Shown: piece after piece, positions 1-9,482 of the stretch | How the letters are laid out: the number at the start of each line of letters is the position of its first letter | Position numbering within the stretch: the first letter of the stretch is position 1 | NCBI GenBank assembly: GCA_947494325.1 | Contig: CANLUS010000004.1 | Location: 124,001 to 188,000, forward strand | Origin: an uncultured Flavobacteriaceae bacterium | GTDB lineage: Bacteria; Bacteroidota; Bacteroidia; Flavobacteriales; Flavobacteriaceae | Direction of reading: 5' to 3' | DNA length: 64,000 nucleotides | Program-made: the position numbers and the translations under genes | The notes under the pieces: generated by a model | What the model saw: only the letters and a program-made list of their open reading frames with translations | Told to the model about the DNA's origin: nothing | Database searches by the model: none

Positions 1-631
1 TAATCGTGTACGTACCGCTTTAAAATTAACCATGGATGCAAATGGAGATTTTAAAGGACAAATGCAAAAAGCATATGATGGATACAGAGCAATCAATAAG
101 AGAATTGACATTCGCAAAACAGACGAAGATGAATACATAACAAAAGCTGAAGAGGCTTATGGTGTTGATGACAACTTAATAATAAACTCATATTCAAATT
201 CTAATTTAATAGACATTGAAAAACCCTTAAAGGAATTATATGATGTTACAATAGAAAGCAACTTAGATAGTGATTTGATTATAATTAACCCTTTTATCAA
301 TGGAAGAACTTCGGTGAACCCATTTAAATTAAATCAACGAACCTATCCTATAGATTTTGGGTACGCAAGTTCTTCCTCTTTTAATTTACAATTGACAATA
401 CCAGACAATTATACCATTAAAAGCTTACCTAAAAATCAAGGTGTTAAATTACCAAACGATGGTGGAATATTTACCTTTAGTATTACCGAAAAAGACAACA
501 AGATTCAAATGATTTTTAGAAGGGTGATAAAACGCTCATTTTATGCGCCACAAGAATATCCTTTCTTGAAAGAATTTTTTAAGCAAATCATAAAAACTCA
601 AAAGAGTTTAATAACTTTAGAAAAAATTTAA
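1..631 (+). CDS. DUF3857/DUF3858 transglutaminase-like protein, C-terminal fragment
   Basis: The reading frame is open from base 2 and the first Met (base 32) is preceded in frame by coding-like residues, so this is the 3' end of a gene that starts outside the window. The visible 209 residues look like the DUF3858-type C-terminal part of flavobacterial proteins with an N-terminal DUF3857 and a central transglutaminase core: 'YPIDFGY', 'LTIPDNYTIKSLP', 'LPNDGGIF' and the tail 'YPFLKEFFKQIIKTQ'. The core with its Cys-His-Asp triad is not in the window. The next gene starts 8 bases downstream, suggesting co-transcription. Family call from remembered patterns; substrate unknown. Confidence 0.72.
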   Translation, partial: NRVRTALKLTMDANGDFKGQMQKAYDGYRAINKRIDIRKTDEDEYITKAEEAYGVDDNLIINSYSNSNLIDIEKPLKELYDVTIESNLDSDLIIINPFINGRTSVNPFKLNQRTYPIDFGYASSSSFNLQLTIPDNYTIKSLPKNQGVKLPNDGGIFTFSITEKDNKIQMIFRRVIKRSFYAPQEYPFLKEFFKQIIKTQKSLITLEKI

Positions 632-638
632 AATCCAA

Positions 639-1472
639 TTGACCTCTAAACCAAAAAAAAATAACTGGAGATTTAAACTTCATGAAATCATTTATGAAGC
701 GGATACTGCAGCCGGAAAATTATTCGACCTCGTACTTCTCATTTTTATCTTGGCGAGTGTTTTGTTGGTTATGCTTGAAAGTGTCTCTAGTCTTGATGCA
801 AAATATCATACTTTTTTTGATATTGCTGAGTGGGTCATAACCATTTTATTTTCACTAGAGTATATAGGTAGAATTATAGCAATCAAAAAACCTTCTAAAT
901 ATATTTTTAGTTTTTATGGAATTATAGATTTACTATCTACCATTCCGAAATATCTATCCCTCCTCTTTGTAGGTACACATGCCCTCGTAGCATTAAGAGC
1001 CCTACGTTTATTGCGTATTTTTAGAATTCTAAAATTAGCACGTTATGTTGGTGCTTCCAATCGATTAATGGTGGCGCTAAGAGCCAGTAGAGCTAAAATT
1101 GCCGTATTTCTGTTCTTTATATTAATCTTATCTATTATTTTAGGTACGGTGATGTATTTGGTTGAAACTAATGAAGAAAGTGGTTTCACAAGCATTCCAC
1201 GAAGTATTTATTGGGCCATCGTAACGCTTACCACAGTTGGATATGGGGATATTGCCCCTGTTACAGCCTTAGGTCAATTCATTGCTTCGATCATTATGAT
1301 TTTAGGGTATGGCATCATCGCCATTCCAACGGGCATTGTTTCTGCCGAGTTTACAACGAGTGCGCTTAACGTGCAAACAAATACTCAAAATTGCCCTAAT
1401 TGTGCTGTAGAAAAGCATCGTGATAATGCAGAATTCTGCTATAATTGTGGACAGCTTTTAAATGATGAATAA
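639..1472 (+). CDS. Voltage-gated K+ channel-like ion transporter with C-terminal zinc ribbon
   Basis: 277 residues, inner membrane. Several hydrophobic helices fit S1-S4; the S4 segment has regularly spaced arginines ('RALRLLRIFRILKLARY'). A pore loop 'TLTTVGYGD' near residue 200 is the K+ selectivity filter, followed by an S6 helix. The C-terminus has a short zinc-ribbon with two Cys pairs, 'CPNC' and 'CYNC', about 15 residues apart. The start is TTG at 639: an in-frame stop lies at 618-620 and no ATG occurs before the first helix. The end overlaps the miaA start by 11 bases. The filter makes K+ conduction very likely; gating and the role of the zinc ribbon are unknown. Confidence 0.9.
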   Translation: MTSKPKKNNWRFKLHEIIYEADTAAGKLFDLVLLIFILASVLLVMLESVSSLDAKYHTFFDIAEWVITILFSLEYIGRIIAIKKPSKYIFSFYGIIDLLSTIPKYLSLLFVGTHALVALRALRLLRIFRILKLARYVGASNRLMVALRASRAKIAVFLFFILILSIILGTVMYLVETNEESGFTSIPRSIYWAIVTLTTVGYGDIAPVTALGQFIASIIMILGYGIIAIPTGIVSAEFTTSALNVQTNTQNCPNCAVEKHRDNAEFCYNCGQLLNDE

Positions 1473-2388
1473 TTATCTTATTTCTATTGTTGGGGCTACA
1501 GCAATTGGTAAAACATCTTTGAGCGTAGAAATTGCGCAACATTATGAAACTGAAATTATTTCTTCAGATTCTCGTCAGTTTTATAAAGAGATGACCATTG
1601 GAACTGCAGTTCCCTCCGAAGAAGAATTGACGCTGGCCAATCATCATTTTATTCAAAATAGGTCTATTTTTGATGATTATAATGTTGGTCAATTCGAAAA
1701 GGATGCGATTAAAAAATTAAACGAACTATTCGATGAAAATCAAGTAGTAGTGATGGTGGGCGGCAGTGGTCTGTACGTCGATGCTGTTTTAAAAGGATTA
1801 GACAATTTCCCAACGGTAGATAAGAACATCCGTAAGGAATTAAAAATCCGCTTAGAAAAAGAAGGTATTGAAGTCCTTCACGAACAGCTTAAAAAATTAG
1901 ATATAGAAACCTTCGAAAAGATAGATATCGACAACCATAGACGGGTTATTAGAGCCTTAGAAATATGTATTGGAACCGGCCAAACCTATGCGTCGTTCTT
2001 AACCGATAAAACGTCAAAACGAAATTTTATTCCGATTAAAATAGGATTAACGGCAGATAGAGCAATTATCTATGAACGAATTAATAAAAGAGTAGATCTA
2101 ATGATGAGCAATGGACTCAAACGAGAAGCTGAAAATCTATTTCAATACAAAAATTTAAACGCTCTTCAAACGGTTGGGTATAAAGAGATTTTTCAACATT
2201 TTGAAGGCAATTACGAGCTCGATTTTGCGATTTCAGAAATAAAGAAAAATACCCGGCGCTTTGCGAAACGTCAAGGAACTTGGTTTCGAAAAGATCCCGA
2301 TATAAAATGGTTTGATTACGAAGATCCTAGAAAGCAAATAATTGAATATATTGATACTTTTATTAATACTAAAGAAGCAACAGAATGA
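1462..2388 (+). CDS. miaA: tRNA dimethylallyltransferase MiaA
   Basis: 308 residues. Transfers a dimethylallyl group from DMAPP to A37 of tRNAs reading UNN codons, the first step of the i6A/ms2i6A modification. The N-terminal P-loop 'GATAIGKTSLS', the 'SSDSRQFYKEM' stretch (catalytic Asp, A37 recognition), 'VGGSGLYVDAVLKG' and the C-terminal 'RRFAKRQGTWFR' region are all typical of MiaA, and the length is normal. The first ATG (1462) overlaps the channel gene; a second ATG follows directly. The last bases overlap the next start as ATGA, so translational coupling is likely. Confidence 0.97.
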   Translation: MMNNYLISIVGATAIGKTSLSVEIAQHYETEIISSDSRQFYKEMTIGTAVPSEEELTLANHHFIQNRSIFDDYNVGQFEKDAIKKLNELFDENQVVVMVGGSGLYVDAVLKGLDNFPTVDKNIRKELKIRLEKEGIEVLHEQLKKLDIETFEKIDIDNHRRVIRALEICIGTGQTYASFLTDKTSKRNFIPIKIGLTADRAIIYERINKRVDLMMSNGLKREAENLFQYKNLNALQTVGYKEIFQHFEGNYELDFAISEIKKNTRRFAKRQGTWFRKDPDIKWFDYEDPRKQIIEYIDTFINTKEATE

Positions 2389-4193
2389 AAAATGAATATG
2401 TAGATATAAATACCTTAAAGTTCTTATTGTATGACGTTCATAAAACAACCGACTTGCTCGAGACAGAACGTTTTAATGAGCATGACCAAACCTCTATTGA
2501 CATCTTTCTTGATTCGGTAAAAACATTTTCGGATAATTCATTATTTCCATTCATTAAAGAAATGGATGAAAAACCTGCTTATTTCGAAGATGGTAAAATC
2601 ATTGTGCATCCTCAATTTGAAAGCATCTTAAAAGATGCTGGTGAAATGGGAATTGTAAGTAGTCTATTTAGTTTTGAAGACGGAGGCCTACAATTACCAT
2701 CTAGTATTTTTCATGCTGCCTATTTTATTATGGAAGCAGCCAATAACCATGTGACTGGTTATTTTGGCTTAACAGCGGGCTCAGCGAATCTTATTATTTC
2801 TTTCGGAAGTCAGTTTTTGAAAGATACCTACGTGCCAAAAATGCTCGATTTAACTTGGGGTGGTACGATGTGTTTAACAGAGCCACAGGCAGGAAGTTCA
2901 CTTTCTGACGTGGTTACTGCAGCGACTCCTACAGATGAGGAATATTATCTTATAAAAGGGCAAAAAATATTCATTTCGGCCGGAGATCATCAGTTTGCCG
3001 ATAATTTTGTGCATTTAGTGCTAGCGCGTATCGATGGTGCCCCAGCAGGAACCAAAGGTGTTTCTTTATTTGTGGTACCTAAAAACAGACCTACCGCAAA
3101 TGGTCTAGAACCTAATGACGTGGCGGTAGCTGGTGAGTTTGAAAAAATGGGACAACGAGGCTATTGCACCACACACATAGTATTTGGAGATAATAATGAC
3201 TCAAGAGGTTGGCTCGTGGGTGAAGCCAATAAAGGCCTATCATATATGTTTCAAATGATGAATGAAGCGCGTGTTGCTACTGGTAGAATGGGTGCTGGTA
3301 TTGCCGCTGCCGCTTATTATGCATCTGTGAAATATGCTAATGAACGCCCACAAGGAAGAAAATTGAACAGTACCGGACAAAAAGATGTAAGTGCCGAGCA
3401 AACGTTGATTATCAATCACCCCGATGTAAAACGCATGCTCTTAACTCAAAAAGCAATCGTTGAAGGTTCAATGAGTTTAATTGTTGAAACTGCCAATTAT
3501 CTCGATAAAGAAATGACCAGTAGCGATCTTGAAGAACAGGAAAACTATAACTTATTGTTAGAATTACTGACACCTATTGCGAAAACATATCCTGCCGAGA
3601 AAGGCATTGAAGCAACAAGTAATGCTGTACAGATTTTAGGTGGTTATGGCTTTTGTTTAGATTTTATGCCACAACAATATTACAGAGATATTCGTATTAT
3701 TTCTATTTACGAGGGCACTACGGGTATTCAATCATTAGATTTATTAGGCAGAAAGATTACCATGAAAAATGGGAAAGCGTTGCAATTATTGGCAGCCGAA
3801 ATTCAAGAAACTATCAAGGCAGCAAGCGCTCACGAAGTATTACAGCCTTACGCAAACATCTTATTGGAAAATCTCGGGCTGACTCAAAAAGTAATTGGTG
3901 CGTTAATGCCGCATGCTATGAAAGGAAATCATGAGCGTTTCTTGGCAGACGCGAGTATTTTTATGGATTTCTTTAGTACGATTGTCATCGGATGGCAATG
4001 GTTAAAAACTGCCACTACCGCAAAGTGTATTTTGGATGAGGGAACCGGAAATCAGGTGCCTGCATTCTATGAAAGTAAAATACACACCATGAAGTTTTAT
4101 TTTATCTATGAAATGACTAAAACCAAGAGTTTAGCCAAAATCATAATGAACGATGACGAATTAACTATAACTGCCACCAAAGAATTATTTTAA
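2385..4193 (+). CDS. Acyl-CoA dehydrogenase (DmdC-like large family)
   Basis: 602 residues, longer than the roughly 380 of classical acyl-CoA dehydrogenases and like the 3-methylmercaptopropionyl-CoA dehydrogenase type with an added C-terminal domain. The FAD-binding stretch 'CLTEPQAGSSLSDV' and the 'IYEGTTGIQSLDLLGRK' motif are visible; Glu443 in that motif is the expected catalytic base. It oxidises an acyl-CoA at the alpha-beta bond with electrons passing to ETF. The start overlaps the miaA stop (ATGA) and the stop overlaps the next start (TAATG), so it is coupled with a zinc-less oxidoreductase and a hydrolase, consistent with a fatty or branched acyl catabolic operon. Substrate cannot be read from sequence. 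Confidence 0.93.
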   Translation: MKNEYVDINTLKFLLYDVHKTTDLLETERFNEHDQTSIDIFLDSVKTFSDNSLFPFIKEMDEKPAYFEDGKIIVHPQFESILKDAGEMGIVSSLFSFEDGGLQLPSSIFHAAYFIMEAANNHVTGYFGLTAGSANLIISFGSQFLKDTYVPKMLDLTWGGTMCLTEPQAGSSLSDVVTAATPTDEEYYLIKGQKIFISAGDHQFADNFVHLVLARIDGAPAGTKGVSLFVVPKNRPTANGLEPNDVAVAGEFEKMGQRGYCTTHIVFGDNNDSRGWLVGEANKGLSYMFQMMNEARVATGRMGAGIAAAAYYASVKYANERPQGRKLNSTGQKDVSAEQTLIINHPDVKRMLLTQKAIVEGSMSLIVETANYLDKEMTSSDLEEQENYNLLLELLTPIAKTYPAEKGIEATSNAVQILGGYGFCLDFMPQQYYRDIRIISIYEGTTGIQSLDLLGRKITMKNGKALQLLAAEIQETIKAASAHEVLQPYANILLENLGLTQKVIGALMPHAMKGNHERFLADASIFMDFFSTIVIGWQWLKTATTAKCILDEGTGNQVPAFYESKIHTMKFYFIYEMTKTKSLAKIIMNDDELTITATKELF

Positions 4194-5170
4194 TGAAAGC
4201 CGTTTTATGTAAATCATTCAGTAGTATTGAGGAGTTAAGTGTTGAAGAAGTTCCTTCGTTGCAACCTGCAGCCGATGAAGTTATAATAACCGTTAAGGCC
4301 TGTGGACTCAACTTTCCTGACACACTAATTATTCAGGGTAAGTATCAGTTCAAGCCTGAATTACCTTTTTCACCCGGTGGAGAAATAGCTGGCGTTATTA
4401 AAGAAGTTGGGAGTGATGTTACCCAATTAAAAGTTGGCGATCGGGTCATGTACGGAAGTGTTTTTGGAGGTTTTGCCGAAGAAGTAAAAGCAAAAGCAGC
4501 AGCCGTTTTTAAAATGCCGCCAATGTTAGACTTTATAACGGGAGCCTCTTCTATGCTCACTTATGGTACCTCCTATCATGCGCTCGTGAACCGAGCACAA
4601 ATTCAAAAAGGCGAAACCTTACTGGTTTTGGGCGCCGCTGGCGGTGTGGGTACAGCAGCCATACAAATTGCAAAAGCCTTAGGTGTTACTATTATTGCAG
4701 CTGCATCGACAACAGAAAAATTAGCTTTTTGTAAAGAAAATGGTGCCGATCATTTGGTGAATTATAACGAAGAAGACCTCAAAACCCGTGTCAAGGAAAT
4801 AACAAAAGGTAAAGGCGTAGACGTGATCTACGATCCAGTGGGTGATGCCTATACAGAACCTGCTCTCAGAGCCATTGCCTGGAAAGGCAGGTATTTAGTT
4901 GTGGGCTTTGCTGCAGGTGAAATTCCGAAGATACCATTGAATTTAGCACTCTTAAAAGGATGTGAAATTGTTGGTGTATTTTGGGGCGCCTTCGTACAAC
5001 GTGAACCTGCAAAAAATCAGCAAAACCTACAAACAATTATGCAATGGTTCGCCCAAGGGAAACTAAAATCTCAAATTCACGGAGAATACCCTTTAGAAAA
5101 GGTACAAGATGCCATGTATGCGATGATAAATAAAGAAGTTAAAGGCAAAATTGTACTCATTCCTAACTGA
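4193..5170 (+). CDS. NADPH:quinone oxidoreductase-family zinc-less alcohol dehydrogenase
   Basis: 325 residues of the medium-chain dehydrogenase/reductase superfamily. The N-terminal GroES-like fold has 'GLNFPDTLIIQGKYQ' and 'LPFSPGGEIAGVI'; the Rossmann fold carries 'VLGAAGGVGTAAIQIAKALG' around residue 145. The Cys/His zinc ligands of alcohol dehydrogenases are absent, as in the quinone oxidoreductase/crotonyl-CoA reductase branch. It begins on the stop of the acyl-CoA dehydrogenase gene, so a role in reducing an enoyl or quinone substrate in the same pathway is plausible but inferred. Confidence 0.93.
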   Translation: MKAVLCKSFSSIEELSVEEVPSLQPAADEVIITVKACGLNFPDTLIIQGKYQFKPELPFSPGGEIAGVIKEVGSDVTQLKVGDRVMYGSVFGGFAEEVKAKAAAVFKMPPMLDFITGASSMLTYGTSYHALVNRAQIQKGETLLVLGAAGGVGTAAIQIAKALGVTIIAAASTTEKLAFCKENGADHLVNYNEEDLKTRVKEITKGKGVDVIYDPVGDAYTEPALRAIAWKGRYLVVGFAAGEIPKIPLNLALLKGCEIVGVFWGAFVQREPAKNQQNLQTIMQWFAQGKLKSQIHGEYPLEKVQDAMYAMINKEVKGKIVLIPN

Positions 5171-5175
5171 ATCAT

Positions 5176-6027
5176 ATGAATACGGAGCAATGGAAATCGC
5201 TGGGTACTTTTCATACCGTTTTAGGAAAGCAAGTTTTTGTTGTTGACAAAGGGAATACCACCAAAACGATGGTGGTGCTTCATGGTTATCCGACTTCTTC
5301 ATTTGATTATTGGATGGTCTTAGAAAAGCTATCAGAAAATTATAGAGTCATTGTGCATGATCATATCGGATTCGGATTTTCGGATAAACCAATCGATTAT
5401 TCGTATTCACTCATTGATCAAGCGAATGTTGCCCTCACACTTTGGAAGTCACTGAATTTAGATAAAGTTACCATCTTAGCACATGATTACGGTACCAGTG
5501 TCGCCACCGAAATTTTAGCTCAAACTCAGGAAGGTTCAAGTGATCTTAAAATTAGCTCATTAATTCTATGTAATGGTAGTATACATATAGAGTTATCGCA
5601 ATTGAGATTCATCCAAAAATTGCTAAAAAACAAGTTTCTGGGCCCTCTAGTAGCACGATTTGCTAGTGAACAGACCTTTGTGCGTAATATGACCAATATC
5701 TGGTATGATCCATCCACCGTTAATGTTATGGAGTTCAAAGAAATGTGGCAGATGTTAATTCTTGGAAACGGAAGGAAAGTATTGCCCAAAATCACGCAAT
5801 ATATAAATCAGCGATATACCTATTGGGATCGTTGGATTGGTGCTTTAGAGCGGACTCAAATACCTGTTAAAATCGTATGGGCTACCGAAGACCCTGTAGC
5901 TGTGAAAGCTATAGCCTTGCAATTGCATAAAGAAATACCAAATAGTGAATTGTATTTATTAGAAAAAACTGGGCATTACCCTATGTTAGAAAATCCAGAT
6001 AAATGGGTAGCACTTATACTAAAATAA
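5176..6027 (+). CDS. Alpha/beta hydrolase, haloalkane dehalogenase/epoxide hydrolase-like
   Basis: 283 residues. The oxyanion-hole motif 'VVLHGYPTSSFDYW' comes early; the nucleophile elbow is 'AHDYGTS' with Asp104 rather than Ser, as in haloalkane dehalogenases and epoxide hydrolases. 'WATEDPVAVK' supplies the likely acid and 'TGHYPMLENP' the His. It lies 5 bases behind the oxidoreductase and ends 3 bases before the convergent acyltransferase, leaving no room for a separate terminator. The real substrate is unknown. Confidence 0.88.
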   Translation: MNTEQWKSLGTFHTVLGKQVFVVDKGNTTKTMVVLHGYPTSSFDYWMVLEKLSENYRVIVHDHIGFGFSDKPIDYSYSLIDQANVALTLWKSLNLDKVTILAHDYGTSVATEILAQTQEGSSDLKISSLILCNGSIHIELSQLRFIQKLLKNKFLGPLVARFASEQTFVRNMTNIWYDPSTVNVMEFKEMWQMLILGNGRKVLPKITQYINQRYTYWDRWIGALERTQIPVKIVWATEDPVAVKAIALQLHKEIPNSELYLLEKTGHYPMLENPDKWVALILK

Positions 6028-6030
6028 CCC

Positions 6031-6585
6031 TTAATAAATGCTTTTATTATAACGTTCTGGATGTCTCGGATTTGCTTCAGCGTAGAACCTTTCTATATAG
6101 GCCATATCATCATCAAAATTGCCCGTCATACTCATAAGTCCGCCAATGCCAGCCCTTTTATTTGCATAGTCTAACAATCCCAAACTCAATGGTACATTAG
6201 CCTGTTTTGCAATATTAAAAAAACCTGTTCTCCATTTTTCTGTGCGATACTTAGTTCCTTCAGGTGCAATAATTAATAATAGCTCAGAAGACTTATCAAA
6301 TAGCTTTACGATATAATCGACTAAGTTTTGATTTTCATTTTTATTAACACCAATAGCTCCCATTTTTTTAAAGAAAAACCCTGTAACACCTTTGGTTAAA
6401 TTACCATGTATTAAAAATTTAGGATCCAATCCTTCTTTCCAATAAGCAGCAAGCGCAAATAAGGTATCCCAATTTGAAGTATGAGGAGCAGCTAGCATCA
6501 GCATCTTGCGAATTCTAAACTCAGTGGGATATGAAGTTTTCCAACCGAATAAAAACAAGATAACAGATCCTAGTATTTTCTTCAT
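6031..6585 (-). CDS. PlsC-like lysophospholipid acyltransferase, copy 1
   Basis: 184 residues. The acyltransferase HX4D motif is 'PHTSNWD', and the glycerol-phosphate-binding type motif is 'APEGTKYRTEKW'. A short hydrophobic N-terminus may anchor it at the membrane. It is a clear paralogue of the gene immediately upstream on the same strand (about half the residues identical by eye), so this is a tandem duplication. Family function is acyl transfer from acyl-CoA or acyl-ACP to a lyso-lipid; the exact acceptor is not visible, and it is shorter than typical PlsC. Confidence 0.85.
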   Translation of the reverse strand: MKKILGSVILFLFGWKTSYPTEFRIRKMLMLAAPHTSNWDTLFALAAYWKEGLDPKFLIHGNLTKGVTGFFFKKMGAIGVNKNENQNLVDYIVKLFDKSSELLLIIAPEGTKYRTEKWRTGFFNIAKQANVPLSLGLLDYANKRAGIGGLMSMTGNFDDDMAYIERFYAEANPRHPERYNKSIY

Positions 6586-6644
6586 GTAATGATGACTTGA
6601 TTAAACTAAAACGACGAATAGCTCATTTGTAGTATGCAAAAAAG

Positions 6645-7199
6645 CTAAAATATTTTCTTATTGTATAAATCGGGGAATTTGGCTTCAATAGTGGCATAAA
6701 AATCCTGAATATATTGCATATCCGTGTCAAAGTTTCCCGTTAAGGTATAGACATCACCAACTCCGGCAAGTCGCTTGCCATAATCTAAAAAACCAAATGA
6801 TACCGGTACTTTAGCGTTTTTGGCGATATGATAAAAACCCGTTTTCCATTTTTCTACACGCTCTCTTGTACCTTCGGCGGGTACCATTAAGATTAGCGCC
6901 TCAGAAGTGTTAAATAACTCAATAGAATAGTCTACTAAATTATTGTGTTTTTTACGGTCTACACCAATTGCTCCCAGCCATTTAAAGAAAAACCCAAAAA
7001 GACTCTTTGTATAGGCATTTTTAATCAAAAACTTCGCATCTATACCCTCTATCCAATAAACTCCTAAGGCAAATACTAAATCCCAATTAGAGGTATGTGG
7101 AGAAGCTAACATGACCGTTTTAGGCACTTTGTAGACTTCTTTATAATCTGCTTTCCATCCAAAAATGAAAAAGATAAATTTCGCTATGATTTTTTTCAT
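6645..7199 (-). CDS. PlsC-like lysophospholipid acyltransferase, copy 2
   Basis: 184 residues, same length as its downstream paralogue. HX4D is 'PHTSNWDLVFAL'; the second motif is 'PAEGTRERVEKW'; 'LGAIGVDRKKHNNLVDY' aligns with 'MGAIGVNKNENQNLVDY' in copy 1. It lies 9 bases downstream of the helicase gene, so the three minus-strand genes probably form one transcript. Role: membrane lipid acylation, acceptor unknown. Confidence 0.86.
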   Translation of the reverse strand: MKKIIAKFIFFIFGWKADYKEVYKVPKTVMLASPHTSNWDLVFALGVYWIEGIDAKFLIKNAYTKSLFGFFFKWLGAIGVDRKKHNNLVDYSIELFNTSEALILMVPAEGTRERVEKWKTGFYHIAKNAKVPVSFGFLDYGKRLAGVGDVYTLTGNFDTDMQYIQDFYATIEAKFPDLYNKKIF

Positions 7200-7208
7200 A
7201 ATCCTCTT

Positions 7209-8636
7209 TTATTCCTCAAAAAATTCATCTGAAAATCCAATTAAATACAATTTTTCCTGTGCTCGTGTTACCGCGGTATATAACCATCTAAGATACGATA
7301 TATCTTGACCTTCAGGTAAATAAGGCTGCTCAATAAAAACTGTTTTCCATTGCCCTCCTTGAGATTTATGACAGGTCATTGCATATGAAAACTTGACCTG
7401 TAACGCATTAAAATACTTGTTGTTCTTTACAGATAGTAAACGCTTATAACTAGACTTTTCGTGTTCGAAATCCTTTCGAACCTCTTCATATAATCTATTT
7501 GAATCTTCATATGACAACGACGGAGTTTCCGCTGTAAGCGTATCTAATAGCAACACTGTCTCAAAAGGTTTTTGATCGGGGTAATCAATCATTCTTACTT
7601 GTACTTCTGCAAAACGAAATCCATACAACTCTTTATAATTAAAAATTTGCATAATTTCACAGATATCACCGTTGGCGATAAACCCTGCTGATGAGGAGTC
7701 TTTTAACCAATAGTAATTATTTTTCACCACCATGACATAATCACCTGTAGCAATTTCGTTCTCTTGGCCTCTTATCTTCCCTCGAATTTGTTGATTGTAT
7801 TGATTTGCCCGTTTATTAGAACGTACGATAAAAGCTGTATCCTCTACACCAATATTGTCATACGCACTATGAATGGCATCTTGAATATCGTAACCATCTA
7901 TTAGACGAATAATGTCGGGGAAATTCAAATTAAATTTAAACGCTTCATATCCTCCTTCATCTAAAATAACTCTTAACGACGTTGCATTGTTCAAAATTCC
8001 AGAACTTTCATGCTGACGCATCACTTCATCGAGTTCTAATTCTTCAACATTTTTGTTATAATTCAATTCTAATTTATCAGCATCTAAAGCCGGACTCAAT
8101 GCGAGTTTCACTGGAGGTAACTGAGCGGTATCACCGATAAAAATGACTTTGCAATTTTTACCTGCGTACACATAAAATAGTAAATCATCTAATAACGACC
8201 CATTTTCAAAGAGACGGGCATCTGCGGCTCTATCTGGGATCATCGACGCTTCATCGACAATAAAAATGGTATTGGTATGCTTATTTGTTTGTAAAACGAA
8301 GGAGACGCCACCATTTTTAGCTTTTCGCGGATGGTATATTTTTTTATGAATTGTAAAGGCTTGTCTCTTGGCATAATTTCCGATTACTTTTGCTGCTCTT
8401 CCTGTAGGTGCTAAGAGTACTGATTTCATATTTGCTTTCCACAGCGAATTCACAACAGTACTAATTGTCGTGGTTTTCCCGGTACCGGCATATCCTTTTA
8501 ATAAGAACAATTGTTGCTTATTTTGATTAAAAACAAAGCTCGACAGCTGTTTTAAAAGCCTATCTTGCGTATTTGTAGGAGTAAAAGGAAATTGCTCTAA
8601 AAGTATATTGTAAAAGGAGGTAGCATCTTTAACCAT
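7209..8636 (-). CDS. RecD/PIF1-like ATP-dependent DNA helicase
   Basis: 475 residues, superfamily 1 helicase. Walker A is 'GYAGTGKTTTIS' near residue 48, Walker B 'IFIVDEASMI', motif III 'FIGDTAQLPPV', and the C-terminal UvrD-like part has 'MTCHKSQGGQWKTVFIEQP' and 'LYTAVTRAQEKLYLIG'. It is a compact protein without the extra N-terminal domain of RecD2. It unwinds DNA 5'-3' by family analogy, probably in repair. A minus-strand -7 box TACCTTTG at 8658-8665 precedes it. Confidence 0.92.
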   Translation of the reverse strand: MVKDATSFYNILLEQFPFTPTNTQDRLLKQLSSFVFNQNKQQLFLLKGYAGTGKTTTISTVVNSLWKANMKSVLLAPTGRAAKVIGNYAKRQAFTIHKKIYHPRKAKNGGVSFVLQTNKHTNTIFIVDEASMIPDRAADARLFENGSLLDDLLFYVYAGKNCKVIFIGDTAQLPPVKLALSPALDADKLELNYNKNVEELELDEVMRQHESSGILNNATSLRVILDEGGYEAFKFNLNFPDIIRLIDGYDIQDAIHSAYDNIGVEDTAFIVRSNKRANQYNQQIRGKIRGQENEIATGDYVMVVKNNYYWLKDSSSAGFIANGDICEIMQIFNYKELYGFRFAEVQVRMIDYPDQKPFETVLLLDTLTAETPSLSYEDSNRLYEEVRKDFEHEKSSYKRLLSVKNNKYFNALQVKFSYAMTCHKSQGGQWKTVFIEQPYLPEGQDISYLRWLYTAVTRAQEKLYLIGFSDEFFEE

Positions 8637-8657
8637 GTATTCTATTCAGATAAAAAA

Positions 8658-8665
8658 CAAAGGTA
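8658..8665 (-). promoter_or_regulatory. Candidate -7 promoter box of the helicase operon
   Basis: On the minus strand the sequence is TACCTTTG, an exact TAnnTTTG match, 22 bases before the helicase ATG. No convincing -33 TTTG is seen at the usual distance. Confidence 0.4.
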
Positions 8666-8710
8666 CAAATTGATTTATGCATAAAAGTTTTAAGCATTAA
8701 AAAAATTTTG

Positions 8711-8718
8711 TAGATTTG
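8711..8718 (+). promoter_or_regulatory. Candidate -7 promoter box upstream of the 8745 gene
   Basis: TAGATTTG fits TAnnTTTG exactly and lies 26 bases before the ATG at 8745. A weak TTTT-type -33 sits about 19 bases upstream. Confidence 0.45.
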
Positions 8719-8744
8719 CCTGTAACCCAAAATAATTTATCATA

Positions 8745-9482
8745 ATGCTAACAATTATAATTATCGTTCTTGCAATAGTTGCAACTGGAGCTTTAGCTTA
8801 CCTAATCACAAATAAAGTTTCAAAAAAAGCGCGACCAATAATATCTATTCTTCTATGGCTTTTGGTCATCTTTTTAGGTTATAAAATTTACAAAGGTATT
8901 ATGGGCCCTATCGAATTTAACGAAGAGAAAGTTGAGCGATATACCCCAGTAATTAAAAGTTTAAAAACAATTAGAGACGCGCAGATAGCACACAAAGAAG
9001 TAACTGGTGATTTCACAAATAATCCAGCGAACTTGATCAAATTTATTGACACTGCTAAATTTGCAATAACTGAAACAAAAAACGTTATTAAAACGGTTAA
9101 CAAAGGAACTGATTATAGTCCGATTATGATTGAAGTTGAAGAACGTACTGTAGATACTATTGGTTATAAAGATGTGAGAGCAGATTTTGCAGGTAGAGAC
9201 TATTCTAATATGTTTAACGTACCTGGCACGAGTGCTAAGTTTGACTTAAAAACAGGATATGTAGAAAAAGTACAAGGGGTAAAGTCACCTGTATTTATGG
9301 TTTCTGTGGCAAAAGAATTAATACTTGAAGGTTTACCAATACATTTAATCAAACAAGAAAAAGAAGCATTAGCTCCCGAAGTTATTGGTGAGTTTATTTC
9401 TGTTGGTTCTTTAGATGATGTAAAAACGAATGGTAACTGGCCAATACTTTATGATTCAGGAAAAGCTAAAAATAAAGAGTAA
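8745..9482 (+). CDS. Conserved membrane-anchored protein of unknown function
   Basis: 245 residues. Two adjacent hydrophobic helices at the N-terminus (residues 2-20 and about 30-46) are followed by a soluble domain rich in Lys/Glu with no recognised catalytic motif. I do not recognise a named family. It begins a run with the DUF3822 gene (53-base overlap) and rsmD, so it is probably co-transcribed with them. The overlap makes the DUF3822 start uncertain rather than this stop. Confidence 0.8.
   Translation: MLTIIIIVLAIVATGALAYLITNKVSKKARPIISILLWLLVIFLGYKIYKGIMGPIEFNEEKVERYTPVIKSLKTIRDAQIAHKEVTGDFTNNPANLIKFIDTAKFAITETKNVIKTVNKGTDYSPIMIEVEERTVDTIGYKDVRADFAGRDYSNMFNVPGTSAKFDLKTGYVEKVQGVKSPVFMVSVAKELILEGLPIHLIKQEKEALAPEVIGEFISVGSLDDVKTNGNWPILYDSGKAKNKE

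Noticed and set aside
2233-2448. Minus-strand open frame inside miaA and the acyl-CoA dehydrogenase
   Set aside because: Shadow of well-supported plus-strand genes, as are the many other short antisense frames.
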